NCBI RefSeq assembly: GCF_030676415.1
Contig: NZ_JAUUTW010000015.1
Coordinates: forward strand, 1-64,000
Length of the DNA: 64,000 bases
Reading direction: 5' to 3'
Source of the DNA: Peribacillus frigoritolerans
GTDB taxonomy: Bacteria > Bacillota > Bacilli > Bacillales > DSM-1321
Made by a program: the position numbers and the translations under genes. Below the pieces are notes generated by a model. It did not search any database, had not been told where the DNA came from, and saw only the letters and a list, made by a program, of their open reading frames with translations. Shown piece after piece: positions 35,123 through 44,533 of the stretch. Position 1 is the stretch's first letter. The number at the start of each line of letters is the position of its first letter.

Positions 35123-35162
35123 GAAATAGCGCACCTCCGATTTTATTCTTATAAAAAACAAA

Positions 35163-35290
35163 AAAAGCCCAAGAGATAACCGTCGTTAAACAGTTTCTCC
35201 CAGGCTTTTATCCTTCCGTGACACAGCATGCTGTGAGTTTTCTCTCGGACCAGACCAGCATCAGACGCACTGCGGAACCCTAGAAAACCT
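35163..35290 (-). promoter_or_regulatory. Guanidine-I riboswitch (ykkC RNA) with intrinsic terminator
   Basis: On the minus strand the conserved CTAGGGTTCCG, CTGGTCCGAGAG and ACACGG-like elements of the ykkC aptamer occur in order (35283 down to about 35215). They are followed by AGCCTGGGAGA...TCTCTTGGGCT and T7 (about 35206-35163). Guanidine binding should stabilise the aptamer, disrupt the terminator and turn on ykkC-ykkD. Confidence 0.93.
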
Positions 35291-35312
35291 TTGACATATG
35301 CAATTACCTTTC

Positions 35313-35340
35313 ATTATACATACTTTTTGAACTTACTCAA
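35313..35340 (-). promoter_or_regulatory. Sigma-A promoter of the guanidine riboswitch transcript
   Basis: On the minus strand TTGAGT (35340-35335), 16-nt spacer, TATAAT (35318-35313), about 25 nt before the aptamer. Confidence 0.75.
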
Positions 35341-35552
35341 GGTAAAAGTTTTGTCAAAGGCATGCCCATATTAGCCTAATATCCGCATATGTCCCGTAAC
35401 GTTTGCAGCTGGTTGACCCAAGGGTTATCTATTGCGCAAAGTTTAATGAAAAAAATGAATGGTGAGCTTTTTGCCACACTAAAAAATCATCAATTTACCA
35501 TGACCTGTCAATGGAAAAAACGAACGTAGTCAGTTTCTGTTTTCAGGTCAAA

Positions 35553-35583
35553 AAAGCCCCGAAATCTTATCCGAGGCTTTTTT
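35553..35583 (-). terminator. Terminator of the EamA transporter gene
   Basis: AAAAAAGCCTCGG/CCGAGGC-like stem (GCCCCG on the opposite arm) bounded by A6 and T6; can act in both directions. Confidence 0.75.
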
Positions 35584-35593
35584 GACTTGCTAT

Positions 35594-36574
35594 TTAGGCA
35601 CTCACTGTCCGCTTCCGGGATGGGCCTTCTTTTTTATGTGATACATAGCTATGCAGGATCATTCCTATGATGACGATAAAGATGCCGAACCAAGATAACG
35701 GAGAAGGAATCGGTAAAGATAGGAATAGTAATTCGCCAGCCAGGGCAAAAAGGACCTCCATCGATTGGGTAGCTTCAACTGAAGCTAATTTCTGCATATT
35801 TCCGCGTACCAAATCGGTCGCTTTGAAAAAAAGGACCGTGGCAATGACACCTGAAAATAGTGCGACCAAAAGGGATTGGAAACTCTGCATCTTCGTCGGC
35901 GCCCCTACTGTAAAGAAACCGTACAATGAAAGCAGGAACCAGAATGGCAAACTAGCCAAAGTCATTCCCAATACACGCTGGTAAGCATCCAAACGTCCTT
36001 CGGATACTTCCATCATTTTGCGATTTCCCAAAGGATATGCAAACGAGGCGATGACGATTGGAATCACTCCCAACCAAAGATTGGCCATAGAAATATGCTT
36101 GGTGTGTTCCAGTTGCATCAGGATGATTCCAAGCAGGATGATCATGGACATGAGGAGACCTTTCACAGAAACCTTTCCTCTTTGCCTTTCGAGCCCATCT
36201 TTCGTTTGGACATTTTCAAAAAACAGCGGCGCAAGTAATGCACCCGAAATGATCGTGATTTGCCAAGTGCCGGCGATCAGCCAGCCAGGTGAGTAGGCGG
36301 ATGCAAAACATAAAGGAGCATAAAATAACCCAAAACCGACAAAACTCCAAAGCAGCCAAGGACCCGGCTTTTCTCTCATCACTCGTAAAAGGGGACGCAG
36401 ATTTTTTCTGCTTAATACGATACAAAACAGAAAAGGCACCATAAAGAAATAACGCAGCGAAGCACTCCATATCCAACTGCCGCCAGACAACTCCATGGCC
36501 TGATTCAAAACAAACGTAAATGCAAAAAAGAAAGCAGAACAAATACCTAATATAATCGGACGCAATTGACTCAC
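35594..36574 (-). CDS. EamA/DMT-family transporter (multidrug resistance EmrE-like family)
   Basis: 326 residues, ten predicted helices, DMT superfamily. Starts LRPIILGICSAFFFAFTFVLNQAMELSGGSWIW and carries SVEATQSMEVLFALAGE in the last helical repeat. RBS GAGGTGAG. Similar Bacillus proteins are annotated as multidrug resistance efflux transporters; substrate unknown. Separate unit upstream of the ykkCD riboswitch. Confidence 0.82.
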   Translation of the reverse strand: MSQLRPIILGICSAFFFAFTFVLNQAMELSGGSWIWSASLRYFFMVPFLFCIVLSRKNLRPLLRVMREKPGPWLLWSFVGFGLFYAPLCFASAYSPGWLIAGTWQITIISGALLAPLFFENVQTKDGLERQRGKVSVKGLLMSMIILLGIILMQLEHTKHISMANLWLGVIPIVIASFAYPLGNRKMMEVSEGRLDAYQRVLGMTLASLPFWFLLSLYGFFTVGAPTKMQSFQSLLVALFSGVIATVLFFKATDLVRGNMQKLASVEATQSMEVLFALAGELLFLSLPIPSPLSWFGIFIVIIGMILHSYVSHKKEGPSRKRTVSA

Positions 36575-36960
36575 CTCAATCTGTTTTATGAGTCAGTAAG
36601 ACTCTGGAAGGATGGCAATCATTTCGGCTTTCTGGAAGATTTATCAGAAATATCCACTATGTCAAAAGCGGAATGAATTTTCGGAATATTATAAGCGATC
36701 AATTTAAATTGTCCTTCAAAAGCAAAAGAAAATCAACAAGATTCTTTTAGGCTAGTGAAATTCATTCTTCATGATTCGACATGGAATGCGAAAGAATGGC
36801 TGTTTAAATTATATGAAGGCGTTTCCATTTCGATATTTTAATTAACAAAATATACCAACAAAACGAGCGAGAAACGTTGGTACGACGCAGGTTATGAAGG
36901 AATTACTAATATTTTATATAAAAATCATATAGAGGCAGATAATATACGAAGATACGAGAA
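36575..36960. other. Intergenic stretch between the EamA gene and abrB; no gene seen
   Basis: About 390 nt of AT-rich sequence without a supported ORF, RNA or repeat. The abrB-type promoter begins at its right end. Confidence 0.6.
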
Positions 36961-36989
36961 TTGACGAATATGGTAGGTAGTGGTATCTT
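36961..36989 (+). promoter_or_regulatory. Sigma-A promoter of the AbrB-family gene
   Basis: TTGACG, 17-nt spacer, TATCTT; start site about 70 nt before the gene. Confidence 0.65.
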
Positions 36990-37068
36990 TATAGAAGTGC
37001 AAATAATGTCGAATGGTGACGAAATGTATAGATGCAACATTCGCAAGAAAGTTAGTGGGGTAAATTAA

Positions 37069-37353
37069 ATGAAATCTACAGGTATTGTACGTAAAGTTGA
37101 CGAATTAGGGCGGGTAGTCATTCCAATTGAACTGCGCCGAACATTAGGAATTAATGAGAAAGACGCTCTGGAGATTTATGTAGAACAAGAGCGCATCATC
37201 CTTCAAAAATATAAACCAAACATGACTTGTCAGGTTACAGGTGAAGTTTCCGATGACAATATGAAACTTGCTGACGGTAAATTAATACTTAGCCCTGAAG
37301 GTGCCGAACTTCTAATTAAAGAAATTCAAGCCAGCATGGAAACTGCTAAATAA
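37069..37353 (+). CDS. abrB: AbrB-family transition-state regulator
   Basis: 94 residues. N-terminal swapped-hairpin DNA-binding domain MKSTGIVRKVDELGRVVIPIELRRTLGI (residues 1-28 region) is nearly invariant in AbrB/Abh, followed by an AbrB-type C-terminal dimerisation domain (CQVTGEVSDDN...SPEGAELLI). Represses post-exponential genes. It could be AbrB or a paralogue such as Abh; no partner gene decides. Confidence 0.88.
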   Translation: MKSTGIVRKVDELGRVVIPIELRRTLGINEKDALEIYVEQERIILQKYKPNMTCQVTGEVSDDNMKLADGKLILSPEGAELLIKEIQASMETAK

Positions 37354-37379
37354 TTAATATACTAGATAAATAGCATTCA

Positions 37380-37412
37380 AGTGTAGGGAAGGTTTTCCCT
37401 ACACTTTTTTTT
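37380..37412. terminator. Terminator between abrB and the GNAT gene
   Basis: GTGTAGGGAA/TTCCCTACAC with T8 to the right; serves abrB. Confidence 0.9.
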
Positions 37413-37413
37413 A

Positions 37414-37851
37414 TTAAATAGTGAAATAATAAAAGTGATTCGATTCACGTACGAAACCAATTTTTTCATAAAGATTCTGTGCTTTTACATTATCCTTGCC
37501 TGTCTCCAGTGAAACCCCTTTGGTCCCTGTTTCGCGTGCAAAAGTGATGGCCGCGTTCAATAACTCCTCGCCAAATCCCTTTTTGCGGGCGGACTCCTTC
37601 ACGAATAAATCATTCAATACCCATGACCGCATCATACTCACAGATGAAAAAGAAGGATATAATTGTACAAAACCAATTGGATTTCCTTCATCAAAGGCCA
37701 TAAAAACCACAGACTCCCCATTTGTCAGCCTTTCTCTTAAAAACTCCCTTGCACGACCAGGATCAGATGCTTGCTCATAAAACACTCTGTATAAATCAAA
37801 AAGTTCCGCCAGTGATTCTAGCTCATGTAATGTAGCCTTCTGTATGCTCAT
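37414..37851 (-). CDS. GNAT-family N-acetyltransferase
   Basis: 145 residues from ATG at 37851 behind a GGGGGG stretch. GNAT features: acetyl-CoA loop SARKKGFGEELLNAA near 90-105, then VSLETGKDNVKAQNLYEKIGF near the C-terminus. Substrate unknown; divergent from nothing close, stands alone before the repeat array. Confidence 0.82.
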   Translation of the reverse strand: MSIQKATLHELESLAELFDLYRVFYEQASDPGRAREFLRERLTNGESVVFMAFDEGNPIGFVQLYPSFSSVSMMRSWVLNDLFVKESARKKGFGEELLNAAITFARETGTKGVSLETGKDNVKAQNLYEKIGFVRESNHFYYFTI

Positions 37852-38013
37852 GAATGGTCCCCCCAAATGTTAGAATACTCCCAATTTACCATTAATTATG
37901 CTATTCGACAAATTCCGGACAGTATTTTCCAGCACCAAAAATAGGATGGAGCTCAAAAAGCCACCATCCTGATTTTTTCATCATGTAGAGGGCTATTAAA
38001 ACCAAGTTGAACA

Positions 38014-38880
38014 GTAAACTCATGGATTATAAGCGTTTATTCGTCGAATGTAGCAGCAAACTCATGAGATATCAGCGTTTACTCGTGAATTTGAAGCAAA
38101 TACTCGTGAATTTAGTCGATTTACTCGTGAATTTGGAGCAAATACTCGTGAGATTGGCCGATTTACTCGTGAAAGGAGCAATACATATTGGATGTAGCAG
38201 CAACCTCATGATATATAGGCGTTTACTCGTGAGTTTGGAGCAAATACTCGTGAGATTGGCCGATTTACTCGTGAAAGGAGCAAATACTCATAAGAATGCA
38301 GCAGCGAACTCATGAGATATCAGCGTTTACTCGTGAATTTGGAGCAAATACTCGTGAGATTGGCCGATTTACTCGTGAAAGGAGCAAATACTCATAAGAA
38401 TGCAGCAGCGAACTCATGAGATATCAGCGTTTACTCGTGAATTTGAAGCAAATACTCGTGAGTTTAATCGATTTACTCGTGAAAATGAAGCAAATACTCG
38501 TGAGTTTGGTCGATTTACTCGTGAATGGTGCAATACTAATAGAATGTAGCACCAAACTCATGAGATATCAGCGTTTACTCGTGAATTTAAAGCAAATACT
38601 CGTGAATTTAGTCGATTTACTCGTGAAAGGTGCATACTCATAGAATGTAGCAGCAACCTCATGATATATCAACGTTTACTCGTGAATTTGAAGCAAATAC
38701 TCGTGATTTTGACCGATTTACTCGTGAGTTTGAAGCAAATACTCGTGAGTTTAGCCGATTTACTCGTGAATGGTGCAATACTCATAAGAATGTAGCAGCA
38801 ACCTCACGAGATATAAGCGTTTACTCGTGAGTTTGAAGCAAATACTCGTGAGTTTGGCCGATTTACCCGTGAAAGGAGCA
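38014..38880. repeat. Large 21-bp tandem repeat array with higher-order units (about 27 copies)
   Basis: About 27 copies of the TACTCGTGA core (one as ACCCGTGA). They are arranged as alternating 21-mers of types TTTACTCGTGAATTTGAAGC and AAATACTCGTGAGTTTGGCC. Seven blocks of about 100-150 bp each start with a TGTAGCAGCAAACTCATGAG-like header and end with CGTGAAAGGAGC or CGTGAATGGTGC. Frames stay open through the array (LLVNLKQILV-type repeat protein), but the block headers contain stops or variable lengths and no start has a good RBS. Unlike CRISPR, there are no unique spacers. Same family as 779-980. Confidence 0.9.
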
Positions 38881-38924
38881 TTATCAAATATAATTGGGCA
38901 CTAAAATCACAAACCAAAACTTCT

Positions 38925-40070
38925 TTACTCCAGTGGTTTAGCTTCTAATCCGCCTGTGTTAAGGATGTGTACCTTTACGTTTATATCATGTATTGAATCC
39001 TTATCTAAGTAATCATTCGGATCTTTTATATGATTCTTTTGCCAGTATTTTGTCTCTTTAATATAAAGGATTTTACCTAAGCTTAAAGGGTCTGCGTTCT
39101 TTTGAATCCCACTCTTGAAGGTTGTTTGGATTTCTTTTTTTATTTCATTTTCGAATTTTCGTTTAATCTTATCGATATTCATTTGTGTATCAAGTCCAAG
39201 TATATTACCTGATACGTCAATTTCAATATCGAATTTGTACTTTCCATCCTTGAGAACAGGTTTTACTTTATGGTGTGGATGGGAGAAAGATGCATAGATG
39301 TCTTGCTTATTCATGTTAATGTTAACTGGAGTTTTGTTGGTCCTTTTAGTGAGCCAGCGTATACCGCTCAGTTCCTTTTCAGAGAACCAAGGCTGGGACA
39401 CTTTATAGTAAATGACAAATGCACCATCCATATAGAGGCTTTTTCGATTTTTATCTTTTTCTTTCCAAACTTTATCGTTCCAAGAAATCGAGGGTAAGAT
39501 GGTTGTAGATGCTTTTTCCCGCTGATTGGAATAATACCTTTGGACTGTAATGGGTTCAATGTATGATCTGTTCCGATAGACATCTTCTGGTAAATATAAT
39601 GTCGTGTATAAAGGCGATAAATTAAAATAACCATTGATGGAGAAAAGCTCATCCATGGAACTTTTTGTGGCAAAGATATTGGCTGAATACCTAAGTAATT
39701 GGTTTCTGTAAATATAATCCACTATTTCTGTACTTTGCTGCTTCAAAACATTTTCACTGATTACGAATGTGGAAATATGCCCTATATAGAGAGACTGTTG
39801 AGTATTGCGCATTAGTTTATTAATGGCGATCGAGATGGAACGGCCTTTTTGTTTCCCTACATATACGGGAGGTGTTTGAGTGGGCTTTGCCTCCGTTTTT
39901 GCTACCGCAGAGAAGTCTACAAGTTGCGTATAAACAATGTATTCCCCATCTTTGAAGTCTATCCCGATGGCGGTAATATAATGAAAGTCCTGGATCGTTT
40001 TTTCATCCCAGCAGCCTGAAAGTAAAAGGAATAGAGGGATGGTTAATAAAATTTTGCAGATGCGGAACAT
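38925..40070 (-). CDS. Spore germination lipoprotein, Ger(x)C family (operon 2)
   Basis: 381 residues from ATG at 40070 behind AAAGGGG (ORF can extend to 40100). Signal peptide with lipobox LLSGC (Cys near 19) and then WDEKTIQDFHYITAIGID, the GerC pattern. Last gene of operon 2 (order B-A-C). It starts 5 nt after the A gene ends. Confidence 0.9.
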   Translation of the reverse strand: MFRICKILLTIPLFLLLSGCWDEKTIQDFHYITAIGIDFKDGEYIVYTQLVDFSAVAKTEAKPTQTPPVYVGKQKGRSISIAINKLMRNTQQSLYIGHISTFVISENVLKQQSTEIVDYIYRNQLLRYSANIFATKSSMDELFSINGYFNLSPLYTTLYLPEDVYRNRSYIEPITVQRYYSNQREKASTTILPSISWNDKVWKEKDKNRKSLYMDGAFVIYYKVSQPWFSEKELSGIRWLTKRTNKTPVNINMNKQDIYASFSHPHHKVKPVLKDGKYKFDIEIDVSGNILGLDTQMNIDKIKRKFENEIKKEIQTTFKSGIQKNADPLSLGKILYIKETKYWQKNHIKDPNDYLDKDSIHDINVKVHILNTGGLEAKPLE

Positions 40071-40074
40071 GGCC

Positions 40075-41559
40075 TTACTGCCCCTTTCTGGTCTTATCAT
40101 CAGCCGCCAAGGATCGTTTGCTAATGGAATTCCAGGGTCTCTTTATGAATGAATCCAAGATTTTTGTGATTCTTGGCGGGTTTATTCCGCCAATATATGA
40201 AACCCCGAATGAATCTAGCCTGGATAGTAAAGTGACGATGGAAAGGAAACCGATTATCAAGCCGTAGATTCCATAAATGCAGCTAAGTAACAACACAAAC
40301 ATGCGCAAAATCGTTACGGCACCTGTTAAAGACTGGTTTACAAGTGTATAAGATGCGACAGAGGTTACGGCAGTAACCACAAGCATGGTTTGTGAAGTCA
40401 GCCCTGCCCTTATTGCGGCATCACCGACAATGAGACCGCCTACAACTGCAACTGTCTGTCCAACCGCTTTAGGTAACCTGACTCCGGATTCACGGAATAA
40501 TTCAAATAAAAGGAGCATGAGAATGAATTCCATGGTGGCGGATAAGGGAAGTCCCAACCTCGAAAGGGTTATGGTAGCCAGCAAAGGAAACGGCACCTGT
40601 TCAATGTTGAAAGCGGAAATGGATATCCAAAACCCCGGCAATAAAACGGTAATGCCAAGCCCCATAAAGCGAAGAAGTCGCTCAAGGCTTACAAATAGAT
40701 AAGGGAGATTCGAATCCTCTGCAGTTTTTATTTGCAATAGTAATGTAGAAGGAGCCACGATTACCGTTGGCATACCATCAACAATTAGAATGAATCTTCC
40801 TTGATTGAGTGCTTCCACTACAAAATCAGGGCGACTCGTATAATGAGTGAGTGGAAATATACTATATTTACTGTTGGTGATCAATTCCTCCAATTGTTGG
40901 CTGCTCACCAATATATCAATATCAATGGAGTTGATTTTTGACCTTGCATTTTTAACAAGTTCTTTATTGATGATGTCATCCATGTACATCAGTGCGACTT
41001 TCGTTTGACTGCGCCTGCCAACGATAAAGTCTTCATGGGAAAGCGATTTGGTTTTTAGCCGCTTTCTGATTAAAGCTGTATTGATGGATATGTCTTCGAC
41101 AAATCCATCTCTTGGCCCCCTTACAGAGACCTCGAAGGAAGACTCCTCAGGCTGCCTGTTCGGAACATTGGACAAATTTATGGAAAATAACTCTTGGGTT
41201 GATGGTATGAATAATAAGGCATTCCCGGAGAAAATCAGCTGTTGGACGCTATTGAATTCACTATCAATGGTTACTTTCGTCAAATCTATCAATGGTTTTA
41301 GCTTGTTGATTGCTTCTTCTTCATCGATTCTCTCATCCAATTCCATCATCTTGTTTAACCTTTCCAAAATTCCCTCGTTCAATAAACTGATATCGGCCAT
41401 ACCCGAGCAATAAAAAATAAGGACAGGAATGGGTCTTTCGGTCTCTCCGATATAAATCGTATCAAACTTGATATCTGAGCTTGAACTGAATAACTCCCGA
41501 AATGTCTCCTCCCTTAATTCAGGCAGGGTTGGTTCATTTTTTGATCGTTTCATTCTCAC
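40075..41559 (-). CDS. Spore germination protein, GerA family A subunit (operon 2)
   Basis: 494 residues, GTG start behind AGGAGGG. N-terminal soluble domain (about 1-250) with VSVRGPRDGFVEDISINTALIR and ALMYMDDI, then membrane helices with RLPKAVGQTVAVVGGLIVGDAAI. Overlaps the B gene by 26 nt. The N-terminal domain is about 50 residues shorter than that of operon 1. Confidence 0.9.
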   Translation of the reverse strand: MRMKRSKNEPTLPELREETFRELFSSSSDIKFDTIYIGETERPIPVLIFYCSGMADISLLNEGILERLNKMMELDERIDEEEAINKLKPLIDLTKVTIDSEFNSVQQLIFSGNALLFIPSTQELFSINLSNVPNRQPEESSFEVSVRGPRDGFVEDISINTALIRKRLKTKSLSHEDFIVGRRSQTKVALMYMDDIINKELVKNARSKINSIDIDILVSSQQLEELITNSKYSIFPLTHYTSRPDFVVEALNQGRFILIVDGMPTVIVAPSTLLLQIKTAEDSNLPYLFVSLERLLRFMGLGITVLLPGFWISISAFNIEQVPFPLLATITLSRLGLPLSATMEFILMLLLFELFRESGVRLPKAVGQTVAVVGGLIVGDAAIRAGLTSQTMLVVTAVTSVASYTLVNQSLTGAVTILRMFVLLLSCIYGIYGLIIGFLSIVTLLSRLDSFGVSYIGGINPPRITKILDSFIKRPWNSISKRSLAADDKTRKGQ

Positions 41560-42634
41560 TTCGTTTACCCTCCTTAGAACTAATGAAAGTGCCGATAAAC
41601 AAAAAGGCGGACAAAAGTAACAGGAAATAAAAAGCGCCAGGATAGTAGAATGTCTGACTTACATGCAAGAACTTGAAATTACTGTAGGGTACGATGGAGA
41701 TGACTACCATGAGAAAGCCTACAGCGAAAAGTATTCCGACCTTCATTTGGTTCGTTTTTCTATTAAAGACTTCCGTTATTAAGAATAATGCCAGTGAAAC
41801 ACGGATATAGGCACCAGCAAGCCATTGATAAATGGAAAAGAAATCTGTATGTTCGATATATTTTCCAATTGTCAGCAACCGCCATTGTTCATAGGCGGGG
41901 TACCTCATGGCTTCTGCTAAGGTCGGCCCGAACTCAGCGAGTGCAGCTGTTAATGGGCCCAAAAGTAGAAACACTAAACCGAGACATAAGAAAACCAATG
42001 TTTTCCGACTAATCGTATCCGAAAGTTTTTCCTGAAAAAAGGCGATTAAAATCAGTTCGGTAAGGCCATAACCAGAATATTGAAAGGTTTTAACGCCATG
42101 AAAATAGCCATTCTCGAAAAGGGGAAGGAGGTGGCTGTAGTCTTTTGTCGGTATATTTCCGGTAGCAACGAAAATGCCAAGAATGACGACAATTGGCAAT
42201 AATACAGAAGAGCAAATGGCGATGGAGCGCATACCAGAATGGGCAAGGAAGATGCATAGCAGTGTAAACGGAATGATAATCGCTAAACTTGGGGTTTCGA
42301 AAAGAAAGCTTGTAGTGATCCAATCAACTGTTTCCTTTGTGGTGGCCAATACAAGGCTGATCAGATAAATCACTATAAAGAATAAAACGATATTTTTAAT
42401 ATGTTTCCCAAATCTATTTTCAAGCCAATCCGTCAGGGATTGATTATTCATATTCTTGATTATTCTCGATAATATATAGACCCAAATCGGTATCAATCCA
42501 ATAGTGAGGATAGAAAAAAACCAAGAATCCCTTCCGCCGGTTGATAAAAGGAAAGGGATCAAAATAACGTGATTAAGAAGGCCGATTGATAAAAAGAAGA
42601 TACTAAGGGTTTGTATCGAACTAATTTTTTTCAA
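41534..42634 (-). CDS. Spore germination protein, GerB-family B subunit (operon 2)
   Basis: About 366 residues with ten membrane helices. It has GerB-type features such as KISSIQTLSIFFLSIGLLNHVI at the start, LTDWLENRFGKHIK, and FQYSGYGLTELI in the middle. The TTG at 42634 has AGGA five nt upstream and removes eight residues from the longest frame, whose ATG (42658) has no RBS. First gene of an operon in the order B-A-C, unlike the A-C-B-D order of operon 1. Confidence 0.88.
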   Translation of the reverse strand: MKKISSIQTLSIFFLSIGLLNHVILIPFLLSTGGRDSWFFSILTIGLIPIWVYILSRIIKNMNNQSLTDWLENRFGKHIKNIVLFFIVIYLISLVLATTKETVDWITTSFLFETPSLAIIIPFTLLCIFLAHSGMRSIAICSSVLLPIVVILGIFVATGNIPTKDYSHLLPLFENGYFHGVKTFQYSGYGLTELILIAFFQEKLSDTISRKTLVFLCLGLVFLLLGPLTAALAEFGPTLAEAMRYPAYEQWRLLTIGKYIEHTDFFSIYQWLAGAYIRVSLALFLITEVFNRKTNQMKVGILFAVGFLMVVISIVPYSNFKFLHVSQTFYYPGAFYFLLLLSAFLFIGTFISSKEGKRSENETIKK

Positions 42635-42956
42635 GATGATCCTATCCCCCATTTCCATTGTTTAAAATTGGATTGATGCATATGCCATTCTTTTGTTATG
42701 GTTGCTAAATGTGGAAATAGTATACGTGCTAATGATATGGATTAATATAATTCATTCTTACGGAGGGATTTTCATTAGTGAAATATTAAAATAAATTAAC
42801 CGGGCTATAAGCGGTAGGTGAATGAATAGGAAAAGCATCATGATCCCAGTTAAATTGCAAAACAAAGAATTGCCGGTAAAAAGGATTTGTCTCAATCGAT
42901 AAAGAATATAGAATATTTATGGTGCTATTTTTATAGAACATCAAGGGGGAATGAAG

Positions 42957-43475
42957 ATGGATTTAAGATACCCGGTTGGAAAGTTTCAGTTTGACGCGGA
43001 AATTACTAGTGGTGTAGCCGAAGGGTGGATCAACGAGATTGAAGCTTTGCCTCGGATGCTGCGGGAAGCGGTAGGTAACATGGATGATGAACAGCTTGAT
43101 ACAGCTTATCGTCCTGGAGGATGGACGGTCCGCCAAGTGGTGCATCATGTTGCCGATAGTCATATGAATGCGTATATTCGTTTTAAATTGGCCCTTACGG
43201 AAGAAAGTCCGGTCATTAAACCGTACGAGGAGGCGCAATGGGCGGAGCTGCCTGATTATGATTTGCCGATTGAAGTTTCTCTATCACTAATCGAAAGTGT
43301 ACATATCCGAATGTGCAAACTTTTATCGGACCTTCATGCAGACGACATGAGCCGAACATTCATCCATCCTGAATCAGGAGAGGTGACTGTCGGTGAAAAT
43401 ATAGGCATTTATGCATGGCACGGACGCCATCATCTGGCTCATATTACTTCTTTATCAAAGCGCCAGGGATGGTGA
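42957..43475 (+). CDS. bstA: Bacillithiol transferase BstA (YfiT/DinB fold)
   Basis: 172 residues. DinB four-helix bundle with metal-binding histidines in VVHHVADSHMNAY near 63-75 and WHGRHHLAHI near the C-terminus; GGWTVRQ precedes the first. Transfers bacillithiol to electrophiles in Bacillus, a detoxification role. The second of two close ATGs is chosen because AAGGGGG lies 8 nt before it. Confidence 0.85.
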   Translation: MDLRYPVGKFQFDAEITSGVAEGWINEIEALPRMLREAVGNMDDEQLDTAYRPGGWTVRQVVHHVADSHMNAYIRFKLALTEESPVIKPYEEAQWAELPDYDLPIEVSLSLIESVHIRMCKLLSDLHADDMSRTFIHPESGEVTVGENIGIYAWHGRHHLAHITSLSKRQGW

Positions 43476-43511
43476 ATATAAATAAATAGCTCCTGAAAGG
43501 TTGTGATTACT

Positions 43512-44024
43512 GTGAATGCTGAGGTGAAAATCGAACAATTAACATCAATCGAATACCATCTTAATGAACTTTCGGAACTTTTGCTGCAAGTGGTGGATGA
43601 TGGCGCGTCCATTGGTTTTTTACCTCCCATGAAACAGTCTGAGGCGATTGATTATTGGGATAGTGCCATAAATCCTGATGTGATTCTATTTGTCGCTAAA
43701 TTAAAGGGTGAGATAGTCGGGAGTGTACAGTTACATTTATCTTCAAAGCGAAACGGCGGCCATCGTGCGGAAATCGCAAAATTAATGACGCATACTGGTT
43801 ATAGACGAAATGGAATAGGACGTTCACTCATGCTAGAGGCTGAGAAGAGGGCCAAGCAGGAGGGACGGACATTATTGGTCCTGGATACAAGGGAAGGGGA
43901 TCCTTCTAACTCCCTGTATACTTCATTGGGATATATTCAGGCAGGCAGGATTCCTGATTATGCTAAATCTGCAAATGGTGAATTCCATCCGACCATTTTT
44001 TATTATAAAAATAAGATCGGGTAA
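43512..44024 (+). CDS. GNAT-family N-acetyltransferase
   Basis: 170 residues. Acetyl-CoA motif GYRRNGIGRSLMLEAEKRAKQ at about 97-117, VQLHLSSKRNGGHRAEIAKLM before it, and DPSNSLYTSLGY after it. Resembles acetyltransferases that inactivate small toxins (for example tabtoxin-type), but the substrate is not assignable. GTG start; an upstream GTG at 43503 is also possible. Follows bstA by 36 nt. Confidence 0.8.
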   Translation: MNAEVKIEQLTSIEYHLNELSELLLQVVDDGASIGFLPPMKQSEAIDYWDSAINPDVILFVAKLKGEIVGSVQLHLSSKRNGGHRAEIAKLMTHTGYRRNGIGRSLMLEAEKRAKQEGRTLLVLDTREGDPSNSLYTSLGYIQAGRIPDYAKSANGEFHPTIFYYKNKIG

Positions 44025-44047
44025 CGAATTGAAATGGGGGAATCTAA

Positions 44048-44533
44048 GTGCAAGCTGTAATCGAAAAGGAAGGTAATGGGATTATCGCAAGATTCGATCG
44101 CCTGCTCAATCATTCTGCGGAAAAGGTATGGGGTGCTTTAACGGAGAATGATAAGGTGGAAAAGTGGATGTCCAACCTGGAAATGAAGGACCTTCGAAAA
44201 GGCGGGACCATAAAATTCAATTTCAATGATGGGTCAGGGGAATCTTTTGATATGAAGATAAGGGATTTCCGGAAATCTGCCGTTTTAGATTTTGAATGGG
44301 GGGACGGCTGGGTTCGTTTCGAGGTATCCCCTGAAAAGGATGGATGCTCATTAGTATTGAAAGAATCCATCACGCCAGTTAATGAGCATACATCAAAAGA
44401 TTTGGCAGGCTGGCATGTTTGCCTCGATATGTTGAGTGATTTACTTGATGGTCATCATCAGGACTTCCCAATGGATGAATGGGAAAAATGGCATAAGGAA
44501 TATATAGCCGCCGTCAAACGAATTGATGGATGA
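44048..44533 (+). CDS. SRPBCC/AHSA1-family protein
   Basis: 161 residues with the START-like helix-grip pattern: FDRLLNHSAEKVWGALTENDKVEKWM at the start, and GWHVCLDMLSDLLDG near the C-terminus, typical of the AHSA1 (activator of Hsp90 ATPase homologue 1-like) family. GTG start behind GGGGGA. Follows the GNAT gene by 23 nt, likely cotranscribed with bstA. Ligand unknown. Confidence 0.82.
   Translation: MQAVIEKEGNGIIARFDRLLNHSAEKVWGALTENDKVEKWMSNLEMKDLRKGGTIKFNFNDGSGESFDMKIRDFRKSAVLDFEWGDGWVRFEVSPEKDGCSLVLKESITPVNEHTSKDLAGWHVCLDMLSDLLDGHHQDFPMDEWEKWHKEYIAAVKRIDG

Noticed and set aside
38007..38643. LLVNLKQILV-type repeat proteins in the large array
   Set aside because: Same reason; block headers interrupt the frames at irregular lengths, and starts lack RBS.
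38014..38880. CRISPR array
   Set aside because: Intervals between cores are themselves repeated rather than unique spacers, the period is 21 bp, and no cas genes are present.
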